Shown: positions 45,245 through 53,932 of the stretch, piece after piece
How positions within the stretch are numbered: the stretch's first letter is position 1
Layout of the letters: the number at the start of each line of letters is the position of its first letter
Assembly: GCF_902498995.1 (NCBI RefSeq)
Contig: NZ_CABVLY010000038.1
Span: 1-62,264 of the forward strand
Direction of reading: 5' to 3'
Length of the DNA: 62,264 nucleotides
Origin: Burkholderia anthina
Lineage (GTDB): Bacteria; Pseudomonadota; Gammaproteobacteria; Burkholderiales; Burkholderiaceae
Made by a program: the position numbers and the translations under genes
Notes under the pieces: generated by a model
Told to the model about the DNA's origin: nothing
Databases searched by the model: none
Seen by the model: only the letters and a program-made list of their open reading frames with translations

Positions 45245-46549
45245 TTACGCGCTGCGTGCCGGCAGGATCTTGCCGGCACACGCGCCGAAGCCGACGCGAT
45301 AGCCGTCGCCCTGGCACCAGCCCGCGAGCGTGAGCTCGTCGCCGTCCTCGATGAACGCGCGATTGCCGCCGCCGTTCAGCGCGAGCGGCTCCTTGCCGTT
45401 CCACGTCAGTTCGAGCAGGCTGCCGAACGAATCCCTGGTCGGCCCGCTGATCGTGCCCGAACCCATCAGGTCGCCCACGCGCGTGTTGCAGCCGGCAACC
45501 GTGTGATGCGCGAGCTGCTGCGCCATCGTCCAGTACATGTGCTTGAAGTTGGTGCGGCAGATCGACGTCGCGTCGGCGGCCCCTTCCGCGCGCAGCGTCA
45601 CTTCGAGCGCGATGTCGAACGCGTGCTTGCCCGCGTGCCGCAGATACGCGAGCGGCTGCGGCGACTGTTCGGGCTGCGCGACGCGGAACGGTTCGAGCGC
45701 GTCGAGCGTGACGATCCACGGCGAGATCGTCGTCGCGAAAGTCTTTGCATTGAACGGGCCGAGCGGCACGTATTCCCACTGCTGGATGTCGCGCGCGCTC
45801 CAGTCGTTCAGCAGCACCATCCCGAAGATGTGCGCTTCCGCATCCTCGCATGCGATCGGCTCGCCGAGCGCGTTGCCCTGGCCGACGATGAAGCCCGTTT
45901 CCAGTTCGATGTCGAGCTTGCGGCACGCGCCGAACACCGGACGCTCCTGGTCGGGCAGCTTCAGTTGCCCGTTCGGACGCCGCACCGGCGTGCCGCTCAC
46001 GACCACCGACGACGCACGGCCGTTGTAGCCGATCGGCATTTCCGACCAGTTCGGCAGCAGCGCATTCTTCGGATCGCGGAACATCGAACCGACGTTGGTC
46101 GCATGCTCCTTCGACGAATAGAAATCGGTATAGCCGGGAATGTCGACCGGCAGATGCAGCGTCGCGTCACGCTGCGCGACGAGCACTTGCGCGCGCAACG
46201 CGGCGTCGTCGCGCAGCCGAGCGTTGTCGCGCGAGAACAGCGCCGACAGCTGCACGCGCACGCCGCGCCACGCATCGCGGCCGAGCGCGATGAACGCGTT
46301 GAGCGTCGGCGCGGCAAACGCATCGGCGCCGGCCGGCACCGTCACGAGGCCCGCATGCGCGAGCGCGGCGAGATCGACGATCTGGTCGCCGAGCGCGACG
46401 CCCGCGCGGCGTGCCGCCTGTTTCGCATCGCTGAAGATCCCGAACGGCAGGTTCTGGATCGGGAAATCGCAGGCGGGATCGTTCGCCGTGTCGAGCCAGC
46501 TCTTGCGGGCGGGGTCCAGCGTCGCGCGCCAGTCTTGGGTATCGCTCAT
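45245..46549 (-). CDS. fahA: Fumarylacetoacetase
   Basis: Enzyme of 434 residues that splits fumarylacetoacetate into fumarate and acetoacetate, the last step of homogentisate breakdown. Metal-binding residues are in CRKLDIELETGFIVG (two glutamates) and LLNDWSARDIQQWEY (aspartate). The N-terminal SH3-like domain (LPFGIFSDAKQAARRAGVALG) is present. Its ATG overlaps the end of hmgA by four bases. The isomerase MaiA, needed between HmgA and FahA in glutathione-dependent pathways, is not in the window. Confidence 0.95.
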   Translation of the reverse strand: MSDTQDWRATLDPARKSWLDTANDPACDFPIQNLPFGIFSDAKQAARRAGVALGDQIVDLAALAHAGLVTVPAGADAFAAPTLNAFIALGRDAWRGVRVQLSALFSRDNARLRDDAALRAQVLVAQRDATLHLPVDIPGYTDFYSSKEHATNVGSMFRDPKNALLPNWSEMPIGYNGRASSVVVSGTPVRRPNGQLKLPDQERPVFGACRKLDIELETGFIVGQGNALGEPIACEDAEAHIFGMVLLNDWSARDIQQWEYVPLGPFNAKTFATTISPWIVTLDALEPFRVAQPEQSPQPLAYLRHAGKHAFDIALEVTLRAEGAADATSICRTNFKHMYWTMAQQLAHHTVAGCNTRVGDLMGSGTISGPTRDSFGSLLELTWNGKEPLALNGGGNRAFIEDGDELTLAGWCQGDGYRVGFGACAGKILPARSA

Positions 46550-47880
46550 CTCTGCTCCGGATTGAAGTGTTTCTTGATGCCTTGCCAGCATTCGAAGTAG
46601 TCGGCCTGCAGCTGCGCGGTGTCGAGCGCGTAGCGCGTCGGCCGGATCAGCGTGCGGGTCTCGAACATGAACGCCATCGTCGCATCGACCTTGTGCGGCT
46701 TCGTCGTGTCGCCCGCGGACGCCTTCTCGAACGTGTCCGCGTCCGGCCCGTGGCCCGACATGCAGTTGTGCAGGCTCGCGCCGCCCGGCACGAAACCTTC
46801 GGCCTTCGCGTCGTACGCGCCGTGCACGAGCCCCATGAACTCGCTCGCGACGTTGCGGTGGAACCAGGGCGGGCGGAACGTATCCTCGGCCGCGAGCCAG
46901 CGCGGCGGGAAGATCACGAAGTCGATCGTGTCGACGCCCGGCGTGTCGCTTTGCGACTGCAGCACGAGGAAGATCGACGGATCCGGGTGATCGAAGCTGA
47001 TCGAACCGATCGTGTTGAACAGGCGCAGGTCGTATTTGACCGGCGCGTAGTTGCCGTGCCACGCGACGACATCGAACGGCGAATGGCCGATGTCCGCGCG
47101 CCACAGGCGCCCGTTCAGCTTCGCGACGAGCTCGAACGCGCCTTCGCGATCCTCGTAAGCCGCCTGCGGCGTCAGGAAGTCGCGCGGGTTCGCGAGCCCG
47201 TTCGAGCCGATCGGGCCGAGGTCGGGCAGACGCAGCAGCGCACCGAAGTTCTCGCAGATATAGCCGCGTGCCTCGCCGTCCGGCAGCGCGACGGAAAAAC
47301 GCACGCCGCGCGGGATCACCGCGATCTCGAACGGTTCGACGTCGAGCCGGCCGAATTCCGTCGCGATGAACAGCCGCCCCTGCTGCGGCACGATCAGCAG
47401 TTCGCCGTCGGCGCTATAGAAGAAACGGTCCTGCATCGAGCGATTCGCCGCGTACAGATGAATCGCGCAGCCGTTCATCGCGGCCGCCGAGCCGTTGCCG
47501 GCCATCGTCACGAGCCCTTCGACGAAATCGGTCGGCTCGACCGGCATCGGCAGCGGATCCCAGCGCAGCTGGTTCGGCGGCGTCGGCGGCACGTCGGCCG
47601 AATCGCCGAATTCCGACACGAGCCGCTGCACGCCCGTGAACGACTCGAACGGCCGGTGCACGGCCGCCGGCCGGATCCGGTACAGCCACGAGCGACGGTT
47701 GTGCCCGCGCGGCGCGGTAAACGCGGTGCCCGACAGTTGCTCCGCATACAGGCCGTACGGCGCACGCTGCGGCGAATTGCGGCCGTGCGGCAGCGCGCCG
47801 GGCAGCGCCTCGGTCGCGAATTCGTTCGCGAAACCGCTCAGGTAGCCGGCTCTCGCCGGTTTCGACAGGTCAAGCGTCAT
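46546..47880 (-). CDS. hmgA: Homogentisate 1,2-dioxygenase
   Basis: Non-heme iron ring-cleaving enzyme of 444 residues forming maleylacetoacetate from homogentisate. Iron ligands are in the cupin-like core: FMGLVHGAYDAKAEGF supplies His and Glu, and GGASLHNCMSGHGPD the second His. The N-terminus (YLSGFANEFATEALPGALP) is full length. It overlaps fahA downstream and lies 15 bases after the aromatic-acid carrier gene, as part of one operon. Confidence 0.97.
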   Translation of the reverse strand: MTLDLSKPARAGYLSGFANEFATEALPGALPHGRNSPQRAPYGLYAEQLSGTAFTAPRGHNRRSWLYRIRPAAVHRPFESFTGVQRLVSEFGDSADVPPTPPNQLRWDPLPMPVEPTDFVEGLVTMAGNGSAAAMNGCAIHLYAANRSMQDRFFYSADGELLIVPQQGRLFIATEFGRLDVEPFEIAVIPRGVRFSVALPDGEARGYICENFGALLRLPDLGPIGSNGLANPRDFLTPQAAYEDREGAFELVAKLNGRLWRADIGHSPFDVVAWHGNYAPVKYDLRLFNTIGSISFDHPDPSIFLVLQSQSDTPGVDTIDFVIFPPRWLAAEDTFRPPWFHRNVASEFMGLVHGAYDAKAEGFVPGGASLHNCMSGHGPDADTFEKASAGDTTKPHKVDATMAFMFETRTLIRPTRYALDTAQLQADYFECWQGIKKHFNPEQR

Positions 47881-47895
47881 CGTTTCGTTTCTCCA

Positions 47896-49257
47896 TCAAT
47901 TCATGGCGGCGTTCGGCGCCTGCGCGCCGCTTCGCCGCGTTACGCCGGCCAGGCCGAGGACGAACAGCGCCGAGCACAGCACGGGCACCGCGGCCGCATG
48001 GAACAGCGCGCCGTTGGTCCAGTTCAGCGCAATCAGCTGTCCGCCGACGAGCGGCCCGAGCACCGAGCCGATCCGGCCGATGCCGAGGCTCCAGCCGATG
48101 CCGGTCGAGCGCAGCGACGTCGGGTAATACTGGCCCGCGAGCGCGTTCACGGCCGGCTGGCCGCCGACCACGCAGAACCCGCCCGCGAACACGACCAGCA
48201 GCAGCCACGGCAGCGCATGCGCGACCGAGCCGATCAGCCCCACCGAGACGGCCGCGCACGCGAAGCAGGCGAACAGCACGCGCACGAAGCCGTAGCGCTC
48301 GATGAACCAGCCGAGCGACAGCGTGCCGAGCACGCCGCCCGTCTGCAGCACCGTGCCGACGATCACGGCGGTGCCGGGCGAATAGCCCGCGTCGCGCATC
48401 ACGGTCGGCAGCCAGTTCGACAGGAAGTACAGATCGATCAGGTTCATGAAGCTGATCGCCCACAGCAGCAGCGTGACCGGCAGCCGGCCGTGGCGGAACA
48501 GCTCGGCGACCGGGGCGCCGCTCGCGGCGCGCTCGCGCACGACGAGCCGCGTGTTCGCATCGATGCCGGCCTGCGGCGCGAAGCGCGCGAGCCAGTCGCG
48601 TGCCTGCGCGTCGCGCCCTTTCAGCACCATGAACTGCAGCGACTCGGGCAGCCGCGCGAGCATCGCGATCGTCAGCACGAACGGCACCGCGCCGCCGATG
48701 AAGAACACCGAGCGCCAGCCGAATGCCGGAATCAGCGCGGCACTGATGAAGCCGCCGAGCGCGGCGCCGAGCGTGAAGCCGCACGACACGATCATCATCC
48801 GCTTCACGCGATGCGCGGCCGGGCTGAACTCGCCGACCAGCGCCATCGCGTTCGGCATGATGCAGCCGAGGCCGAGGCCGGTGACGAAGCGCAGCGCCAT
48901 CAGCACCGGGATCGAACCGGCGAACGGGGTCGCGAGCATCGTCACCGCGAAGAACAGCGTCGAGCCGATCAGCACCGGGCGCCGCCCGATCCGGTCGGCC
49001 AGCACCGACAGCCCGAGCGCGCCGAGCAGCATCCCGAACAGGCTCGCGCTGAACACGGGCCCGAGCGCCTGCTTCGGCACGCCCCATTCGGCGATCACGC
49101 TCGGCGCGACGTAACCCATCGCCTGCGCGTCGAAGCCGTCGATGACGAGACACAGCCCGCACAGCACGAGCAGCATCCAGTGAAAGCCCGGGCGATGGGT
49201 CTCGTCGATCACGTGCTCGACTTCGAGCACGCGCGTGTCGGCCGGCGCCGCGCTCAT
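47896..49257 (-). CDS. MFS aromatic acid:H+ symporter (AAHS family)
   Basis: Protein of 453 residues with 12 predicted membrane segments. The helix 1 motif LVIDGFDAQAMGYVAPSV contains the DGxD essential in PcaK/MhpT-type carriers, and the loop LADRIGRRPVLIG follows helix 2. It should import the aromatic acid used by the operon, probably 3-hydroxyphenylacetate or a relative. It starts with a 4-base overlap with the DUF2783 gene and is followed 15 bases later by hmgA. Confidence 0.92.
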   Translation of the reverse strand: MSAAPADTRVLEVEHVIDETHRPGFHWMLLVLCGLCLVIDGFDAQAMGYVAPSVIAEWGVPKQALGPVFSASLFGMLLGALGLSVLADRIGRRPVLIGSTLFFAVTMLATPFAGSIPVLMALRFVTGLGLGCIMPNAMALVGEFSPAAHRVKRMMIVSCGFTLGAALGGFISAALIPAFGWRSVFFIGGAVPFVLTIAMLARLPESLQFMVLKGRDAQARDWLARFAPQAGIDANTRLVVRERAASGAPVAELFRHGRLPVTLLLWAISFMNLIDLYFLSNWLPTVMRDAGYSPGTAVIVGTVLQTGGVLGTLSLGWFIERYGFVRVLFACFACAAVSVGLIGSVAHALPWLLLVVFAGGFCVVGGQPAVNALAGQYYPTSLRSTGIGWSLGIGRIGSVLGPLVGGQLIALNWTNGALFHAAAVPVLCSALFVLGLAGVTRRSGAQAPNAAMN

Positions 49258-49484
49258 TGCACGACCTCGGCGGCCGGATGCGCGGGCGGCGTCACGCCCT
49301 GCCGTGCGAGCGCCATCGCCTCGCGCAGCACGTCGGCATCGCCGATCTGGTTCGCGAGCAACAGGATCAGCTTCGCGTTGACGAGCTGGCTGTCCGCGTC
49401 GGACAGGTCGCGATGCATGTCGATCAGCGCTTCGTAGAACGCGTCCGGATCGGCCAGGCGCGGGCGGGTATCGAGTCGGGGCAT
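49254..49484 (-). CDS. DUF2783 small protein, probable MhaB-like hydroxylase partner
   Basis: Protein of 76 residues (DPDAFYEALIDMHRDLSDADSQLVNAKLILLLANQIGD) matching DUF2783. Its place directly after a flavin hydroxylase gene and before a carrier and hmgA is that of the small coupling protein MhaB in Pseudomonas putida 3-hydroxyphenylacetate catabolism. It overlaps the carrier gene by four bases. The coupling role is inferred from the context and size. Confidence 0.8.
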   Translation of the reverse strand: MPRLDTRPRLADPDAFYEALIDMHRDLSDADSQLVNAKLILLLANQIGDADVLREAMALARQGVTPPAHPAAEVVQ

Positions 49485-49525
49485 GACGGGTGTCTCCGGT
49501 GTCGTTGTCGTGTTCGATGCCGTGC

Positions 49526-51193
49526 TCAGCATGCGCAGGTCGCGCGCGCCAGGGCGTCGGCAATTGCCTGGCGTTCGAGCGTGCGCGTCCGCGCGCACAC
49601 GTGCTGATCGGGGCGCAGCAGATAGAACGTGCCGGGCTGTGCGTCGTAGCGTTGCGCGGCGAAACCGTCGACGTCCTCCACCACGTCGACGCCGGGCACC
49701 GGTTGCGCGTGGCCGGCCGGCACCACCAGCACGGGCCGCACCGGCAGCGCGAGGCCGTCGAGCGCCTGCGCGAGCGCGGCGGCATCGCCCGGCAGCCCGA
49801 ACAGCACACCCGCGAAACCGTCGCCCAGATGCTGCAGCAGCCAGCCGGACGCGCCCTGCGCGCGCACCGGCGCATCGGCCGCCGCCGCGCCCGGGCGCAT
49901 CGCGCACGCGAATGCGTCGCCGTTGCGATCCGGCGTGTTCAGCGGCGAATCGGCGAGCACGGCCGGCACCGACAGGCGGCCGCTGTTCACGAGCTTGCGT
50001 GCGAACTCGCAGTCGCGCGCGAGCTTCAGCGTCGCGTCGCGGAACACGCGCGACACCGCGCTCTTCGGCGTGATGAAATCGGTCGAGCGCGTCGAGTTGC
50101 GGATGTTCTCGTCGGCCGCGAATTCGCGTTCGCTGGCATAAGTGTCGAGCAGGCGGTCGTCCGAGCGGCCGTCGAGCACGAGCTTCAGCTTCCAGGCGAG
50201 GTTGTCCGCGTCCTGCACGCCGCTGTTCGCGCCGCGCGCGCCGAACGGCGACACGCCGTGCGCGGAATCGCCCGCGAACAGCACGCGGCCGTGACGGAAC
50301 GTATCCATCCGCTGGCAGCGGAACGTGTACACGCTCACCCATTCGAGCTCGAACTCGACCTCCGGCCCGAGCAGCGCGCGCACGCGCGGGATCACCCGCT
50401 CCGGCTGCTTCTCGGCGACCGGATCGGCGTCCCAGCCGAGCTGGAAGTCGATGCGCCACACGTTGTCGGGCTGGCGATGCAGCAGCACCGACTGGTTGCG
50501 GTGGAACGGCGGATCGAACCAGAACCAGCGTTCGGTCGGAAATTCCGCCTTCATCTTCACGTCGGCGATCAGGAAGCGGTCCTTGAACGTGCGGCCGCGG
50601 CTCTCCAGCCCCATCGCCGCGCGCATCGGGCTGCGCGACCCGTCGGCCGCGATCACGTACCGCGCGCGCAGCGTCTCGATGCCTTCCGGCGTCTCGACGG
50701 TCAGCGCCGCGTGCTCCGCCGACTGCGCGACGTCCGTCACCTTGTGCTTCCAGCGGATGTCGATGTTCGGCAGCGCGAACGCGCGCTCGGCCAGATAGCC
50801 TTCGACGTAGTACTGCTGCAGGTTGATGAACGCGGGGCGCGCATGCCCTTCCTCGGGCAGCAGGTCGAACGCGTACAGCTGCTCGTCCTGCAGGAACACC
50901 TTGCCGACGTGCCAGCTCACGCCCTTGTCGACGAAGCGCTCGCCGCAGCCGAGCCGGTCGAAGATCTCGAGCGTGCGCTTCGCGAAGCAGATCGCGCGCG
51001 AGCCCGTCGACAGCGTGTCGTCGTCGTCGAGCAGCACGACCGGCACGCCCTGCTGCGCCAGATCGATCGCGGCCGACAGGCCCACCGGGCCCGCGCCGAC
51101 GACGATCACCGGGTGCACGGCCGCGTCCTCGCCGCCGGCTCGCGCCGCGCGCGCCCGGTATTCGAACTTCAGCGTCTGGTAATCGATGCTCAT
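49526..51193 (-). CDS. FAD-dependent aromatic hydroxylase, MhaA/MhpA-like
   Basis: Flavin monooxygenase of 555 residues: GAGPVG at 33-38, the ADGSRSPMR (DG) motif in the middle, and the second FAD motif FAGDSAHGVSPFGARGANSG. A C-terminal thioredoxin-like domain of about 150 residues follows, as in phenol and MhpA-type hydroxylases. With a small partner gene, a carrier, hmgA and fahA, the best guess is 3-hydroxyphenylacetate 6-hydroxylase (product homogentisate). A 3-hydroxyphenylpropionate-type substrate is less likely, because the ring-cleavage enzyme here is HmgA. ATG 51193 is chosen; MATMSID three codons upstream is possible. Confidence 0.85.
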   Translation of the reverse strand: MSIDYQTLKFEYRARAARAGGEDAAVHPVIVVGAGPVGLSAAIDLAQQGVPVVLLDDDDTLSTGSRAICFAKRTLEIFDRLGCGERFVDKGVSWHVGKVFLQDEQLYAFDLLPEEGHARPAFINLQQYYVEGYLAERAFALPNIDIRWKHKVTDVAQSAEHAALTVETPEGIETLRARYVIAADGSRSPMRAAMGLESRGRTFKDRFLIADVKMKAEFPTERWFWFDPPFHRNQSVLLHRQPDNVWRIDFQLGWDADPVAEKQPERVIPRVRALLGPEVEFELEWVSVYTFRCQRMDTFRHGRVLFAGDSAHGVSPFGARGANSGVQDADNLAWKLKLVLDGRSDDRLLDTYASEREFAADENIRNSTRSTDFITPKSAVSRVFRDATLKLARDCEFARKLVNSGRLSVPAVLADSPLNTPDRNGDAFACAMRPGAAAADAPVRAQGASGWLLQHLGDGFAGVLFGLPGDAAALAQALDGLALPVRPVLVVPAGHAQPVPGVDVVEDVDGFAAQRYDAQPGTFYLLRPDQHVCARTRTLERQAIADALARATCAC

Positions 51194-51209
51194 GGTCGCC
51201 ATCCGCTGC

Positions 51210-51314
51210 TCAACCCTGCCGCGCGCGCGCCGGCGCACGCTGCTTCACCGTCGCGCCCGGGTTCGTCCCGCGCCCCTGCCCGCCCTTCTGCGTCCACTTC
51301 CAGTCAACCGCCAC
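51210..51314 (-). CDS. Putative 34-residue small protein at the head of the hydroxylase operon
   Basis: A GTG-started frame of 34 codons with a strong ribosome site AAGGAG six bases upstream, ending 16 bases before the hydroxylase ATG. The product begins MAVDWKWTQKGGQGRG and is basic, with two tryptophans and no membrane segment. It is the best Shine-Dalgarno in the leader region, better than that of the hydroxylase itself. It may be a genuine small protein or a leader ORF that couples translation. No family is recognised. Confidence 0.45.
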   Translation of the reverse strand: MAVDWKWTQKGGQGRGTNPGATVKQRAPARARQG

Positions 51315-51408
51315 GTCTCGCTCCTTGCTTCCTGTTGATTCGAATCGGAACGGCGCCATTCCGGGGCGCCCGAACGCCGCGTTTCCTGATCGGCGTCAAA
51401 TCTTGGAT

Positions 51409-51438
51409 TTACGAATAGTAAAACCAATTACGAATAGT
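51409..51438 (-). promoter_or_regulatory. Tandem direct repeat, candidate activator site of the hydroxylase operon
   Basis: TTACGAATAGT occurs twice on the plus strand (51409-51419 and 51428-51438), period 19 bp, in an AT-rich stretch about 95 bases upstream of the small ORF. Two same-orientation sites about two helical turns apart suit a regulator dimer. The regulator is not identified in the window. Confidence 0.5.
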
Positions 51439-51538
51439 GAAATAAACGTAAACCCTAGCCATCGGTCCAGGGACGGGATAACGTTATGAGTGAAACGCCA
51501 AGCCGAGCGCGGCGCGCGCTGCTAATATCAAGATATGA

Positions 51539-51570
51539 GGCGGCCCCTTTCGGCCGCCATTTTTCCTTTT
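51539..51570 (+). terminator. Terminator-like hairpin just before the EAL-like gene
   Basis: Seven-base-pair GC stem (GGCGGCC 51539-51545, GGCCGCC 51552-51558) followed by ATTTTTCCTTTT. In form it is an intrinsic terminator on the plus strand, yet no plus-strand gene lies upstream and the EAL-like gene starts eight bases after the T-run. It may attenuate that gene. Confidence 0.55.
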
Positions 51571-51577
51571 CACGCCG

Positions 51578-52381
51578 ATGATTCCGCCCACCATCCCCGA
51601 GCTGGTCGCCCGTGCCGGGCAACTGCCTTACCTGCGGGAACACCTCGCGCTTGCCGACGGCGGCACCGCGTGCGCGAATCTGCCCGAGCGCATGCTCGCG
51701 AGCGCCTACGAACCGATCTACGACGTGACGATGCCCGGCGTGCCGCAGTCGACGTCGTTCGCCGACGCGATCGAGCGCTACGGCGACGAACTCGGTTTCC
51801 AGGCCGTCACGCTGGTCACGGGCGCCCCGCACGACCCGGTCGACTCGGCCATCGACGACCAGACGCTGGTCGCGATCGACCGGCTGTCGCGCGCGCTGCA
51901 CGCCATCAACTTCTTCGGCGCGCAGCGCCACGGGCTGTTGTTCCTGCGCGTGCACGAGCGGCTGCTCAAGAGCGTGAAGTACGACCACGGCAAGCATTTC
52001 TCGTCGGTGCTGCAGCGCTTCGGGCTGCCGACCGAGCGGATCGTGATCGAGCTGCCGGCGGTCGCGGTCGCGCACAAGACCTTCCTCGGGTATCTCACGC
52101 GCAGCTACCAGCATCACGGCTTCAAGGTCGCGGACAAGCTGCCCGACCCGGGCCGGATCCTCGCGGTCGAATCGGAGATGGCGCGGCCCGACTACATCAA
52201 GATGGATGCAGGCATCGCGTTGCGCGACGGGATGGTCAAGGCGCTCGTCGCCTATGCGCAGCGCGTGCGGATTCCGCTGATTTTCGACGGCGTCGTCGAC
52301 GAGACGCAGTGCGAACTGCTGCGCCAGCACGACGTGCGGTTCATGCAGGGGCCGGTGTTCGCGAAGGTCGTCACGGCCTGA
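51578..52381 (+). CDS. Degenerate EAL-domain protein, probably not a phosphodiesterase
   Basis: Protein of 267 residues covering an EAL fold: AYEPIYDV (44-51) corresponds to the YQPIVDL strand, VHERLLKSVKYDHGKHF and RIVIELP match the mid-domain, IKMDAGI the KID motif, and MQGPVF the terminal QGxxF. The EAL triad itself and the DDFG metal motif are missing, so cyclic-di-GMP hydrolysis is unlikely; it may bind the nucleotide or a protein partner, as YdiV does. No ribosome site is visible and a terminator-like hairpin lies directly upstream. Confidence 0.75.
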   Translation: MIPPTIPELVARAGQLPYLREHLALADGGTACANLPERMLASAYEPIYDVTMPGVPQSTSFADAIERYGDELGFQAVTLVTGAPHDPVDSAIDDQTLVAIDRLSRALHAINFFGAQRHGLLFLRVHERLLKSVKYDHGKHFSSVLQRFGLPTERIVIELPAVAVAHKTFLGYLTRSYQHHGFKVADKLPDPGRILAVESEMARPDYIKMDAGIALRDGMVKALVAYAQRVRIPLIFDGVVDETQCELLRQHDVRFMQGPVFAKVVTA

Positions 52382-52585
52382 TTGCGGGGAGTGGCAAACG
52401 CGTGCGTGGGGCCGCAGGCCCGATGGTGGATTCGGCGGCCGGGGCGCCGGTGCGCTTCGTCGCTCTCGGCTCGATGCCGGCCGGTTCGTCGGCTGTCAAG
52501 CGCTGGCTATTAAGCGGAAACGTCGAATGCGCATTGAGCGCGCGTACGCTCCGATACCTGCTCGCGGCCACCGGACGACCGCGCG

Positions 52586-52996
52586 CTAGTCGCGTCCGCC
52601 ATCGTCGTATTTCGGCAGATCGTCGTCGATCTCGATGCCCGGGAAACGATCCCCGTACCAGACATGCCACGCCGGACGCAGCCGCGACGGCTCGTCGAGC
52701 GTCGCGTAATTGATTTCGACGGTTTTCGGCGCATCGGCCAGCCGGTATTCGAGCTGCGCGCCGCAGCGCCCGCAGAAGCGCCGCTCGCCCCACGCGCTCG
52801 ACGCATAGACCGTCGGCTCGCCCTGCAGGTAAGCGAATGCATCGATCGGCACCGACGCCGACGCAACGACCGCCGCGCCGGTGGTGCGCTGGCAAAGCCG
52901 GCAATGGCAGAAGCCGGCGTCGGCCGGAATGCACGCGATCCGGTAGCGGATCGCACCGCATGCGCAACCGCCTTCCATCGTCTCGGGGTGGGACAT
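52586..52996 (-). CDS. GFA-family (CENP-V/Gfa) zinc-binding protein
   Basis: Protein of 136 residues with the cysteine pattern of the glutathione-dependent formaldehyde-activating family: GGCACGAIRY near the N-terminus, FCHCRLCQRTTG, and RFCGRCGAQL, which together bind two zinc ions. Most family members have unknown roles. It stands alone between the EAL-like gene and the IclR gene on the minus strand. Confidence 0.88.
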   Translation of the reverse strand: MSHPETMEGGCACGAIRYRIACIPADAGFCHCRLCQRTTGAAVVASASVPIDAFAYLQGEPTVYASSAWGERRFCGRCGAQLEYRLADAPKTVEINYATLDEPSRLRPAWHVWYGDRFPGIEIDDDLPKYDDGGRD

Positions 52997-53106
52997 TGCG
53001 AACCTCGTCGTCGGGATGCGAACGAACGATGATGAGCGCGGTTCGCGCGCGATTCAACCTTCAACCCGTGCCGGCACCCTCTGCCGTTGTCGCGGCTCGC
53101 CGCGGT

Positions 53107-53898
53107 TCAGGCCGTCGGACCGAGCCGCTGCGCGAGCGCCTTCAGCTTCGGTCCCACCTGCGTGCGGAACACGTCCTCGTCCATCGACGACGCGGGCCCG
53201 CTGCAACTGAGGATCAGCCAGCGCCCTTCGCGCGGCTCGCGAAACGGCACGGCCGCCGCATTCACGTCCATGTGCCACGCCCGGAACGAATAGCAGCACC
53301 CGCCTTCGGAGAACTCCGCCACCGCTTGCTGCGCGGCCGCGACGAGCGCATCCGCGTCGGCCGCGCCGCCGGCCGCCCGGTGCAGATCCGCATAGAGCGC
53401 GCGACGCACGTCCTCCGGCTGCACGGCCAAGTACGCGCGGCCCATCGAGCTCGTCAGCATCGACAGCCGCGAACCGGGCGCGAGCCCGAGCGTAAGCGCC
53501 GTTTCGCTGCGGATCGTCTCCAGGTAGATCATGTCGAGCCCGTCGCGGCAGCCCAGCGACACGGCCGCGCCGATCTCGCGCGCGAGCGCCTGCATGTGCG
53601 GCCGCGCGAGATCGATCGTCCCCGAGCCGGACAGCAGCGCGTAGCCGAGCGACAGCACGCCGGCGTCGAGCGCATACTTTCCGAGCGTCTCGTCGTAGCG
53701 CAGGTAGCCGAGCACGGTCAGCGTATAGGCGAGCCGGTTCACGGTCGCCTTCGGCAGCCCCGTGCGCTCCGCGAAGTCGCGATTGCCGAGCATCGTCTCG
53801 CCGGGCCGGAATGCGCGCAGCAGGTCGAGCCCGCGCGCGAGTGCCACGACGAACTTGCGTTCGTCGATCATGGTTTCGTCGATGGTTGAAAACGTCAT
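53107..53898 (-). CDS. IclR-family transcriptional regulator
   Basis: Protein of 263 residues. An N-terminal winged helix-turn-helix (RAFRPGETMLGNRDFAERTGLPKATVNRLAYTL) is followed by an effector domain with the IclR features LTSSMGRAYLA and GGCCYSFRAWHMDVNAAAVPF. It is divergent from glutaryl-CoA dehydrogenase, the usual place for its regulator, with a 17-bp palindrome in the shared promoter region. The ATG lies 34 bases from that palindrome, which suggests autoregulation too. Confidence 0.9.
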   Translation of the reverse strand: MTFSTIDETMIDERKFVVALARGLDLLRAFRPGETMLGNRDFAERTGLPKATVNRLAYTLTVLGYLRYDETLGKYALDAGVLSLGYALLSGSGTIDLARPHMQALAREIGAAVSLGCRDGLDMIYLETIRSETALTLGLAPGSRLSMLTSSMGRAYLAVQPEDVRRALYADLHRAAGGAADADALVAAAQQAVAEFSEGGCCYSFRAWHMDVNAAAVPFREPREGRWLILSCSGPASSMDEDVFRTQVGPKLKALAQRLGPTA

Positions 53899-53932
53899 CT
53901 GATGCTACACTGGGTTCGATTTGCAAAACATT

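Noticed and set aside
46567..49437. Plus-strand open frame of 956 codons
   Set aside because: Antisense to hmgA, the aromatic carrier and the DUF2783 gene; no ribosome site and no domain.
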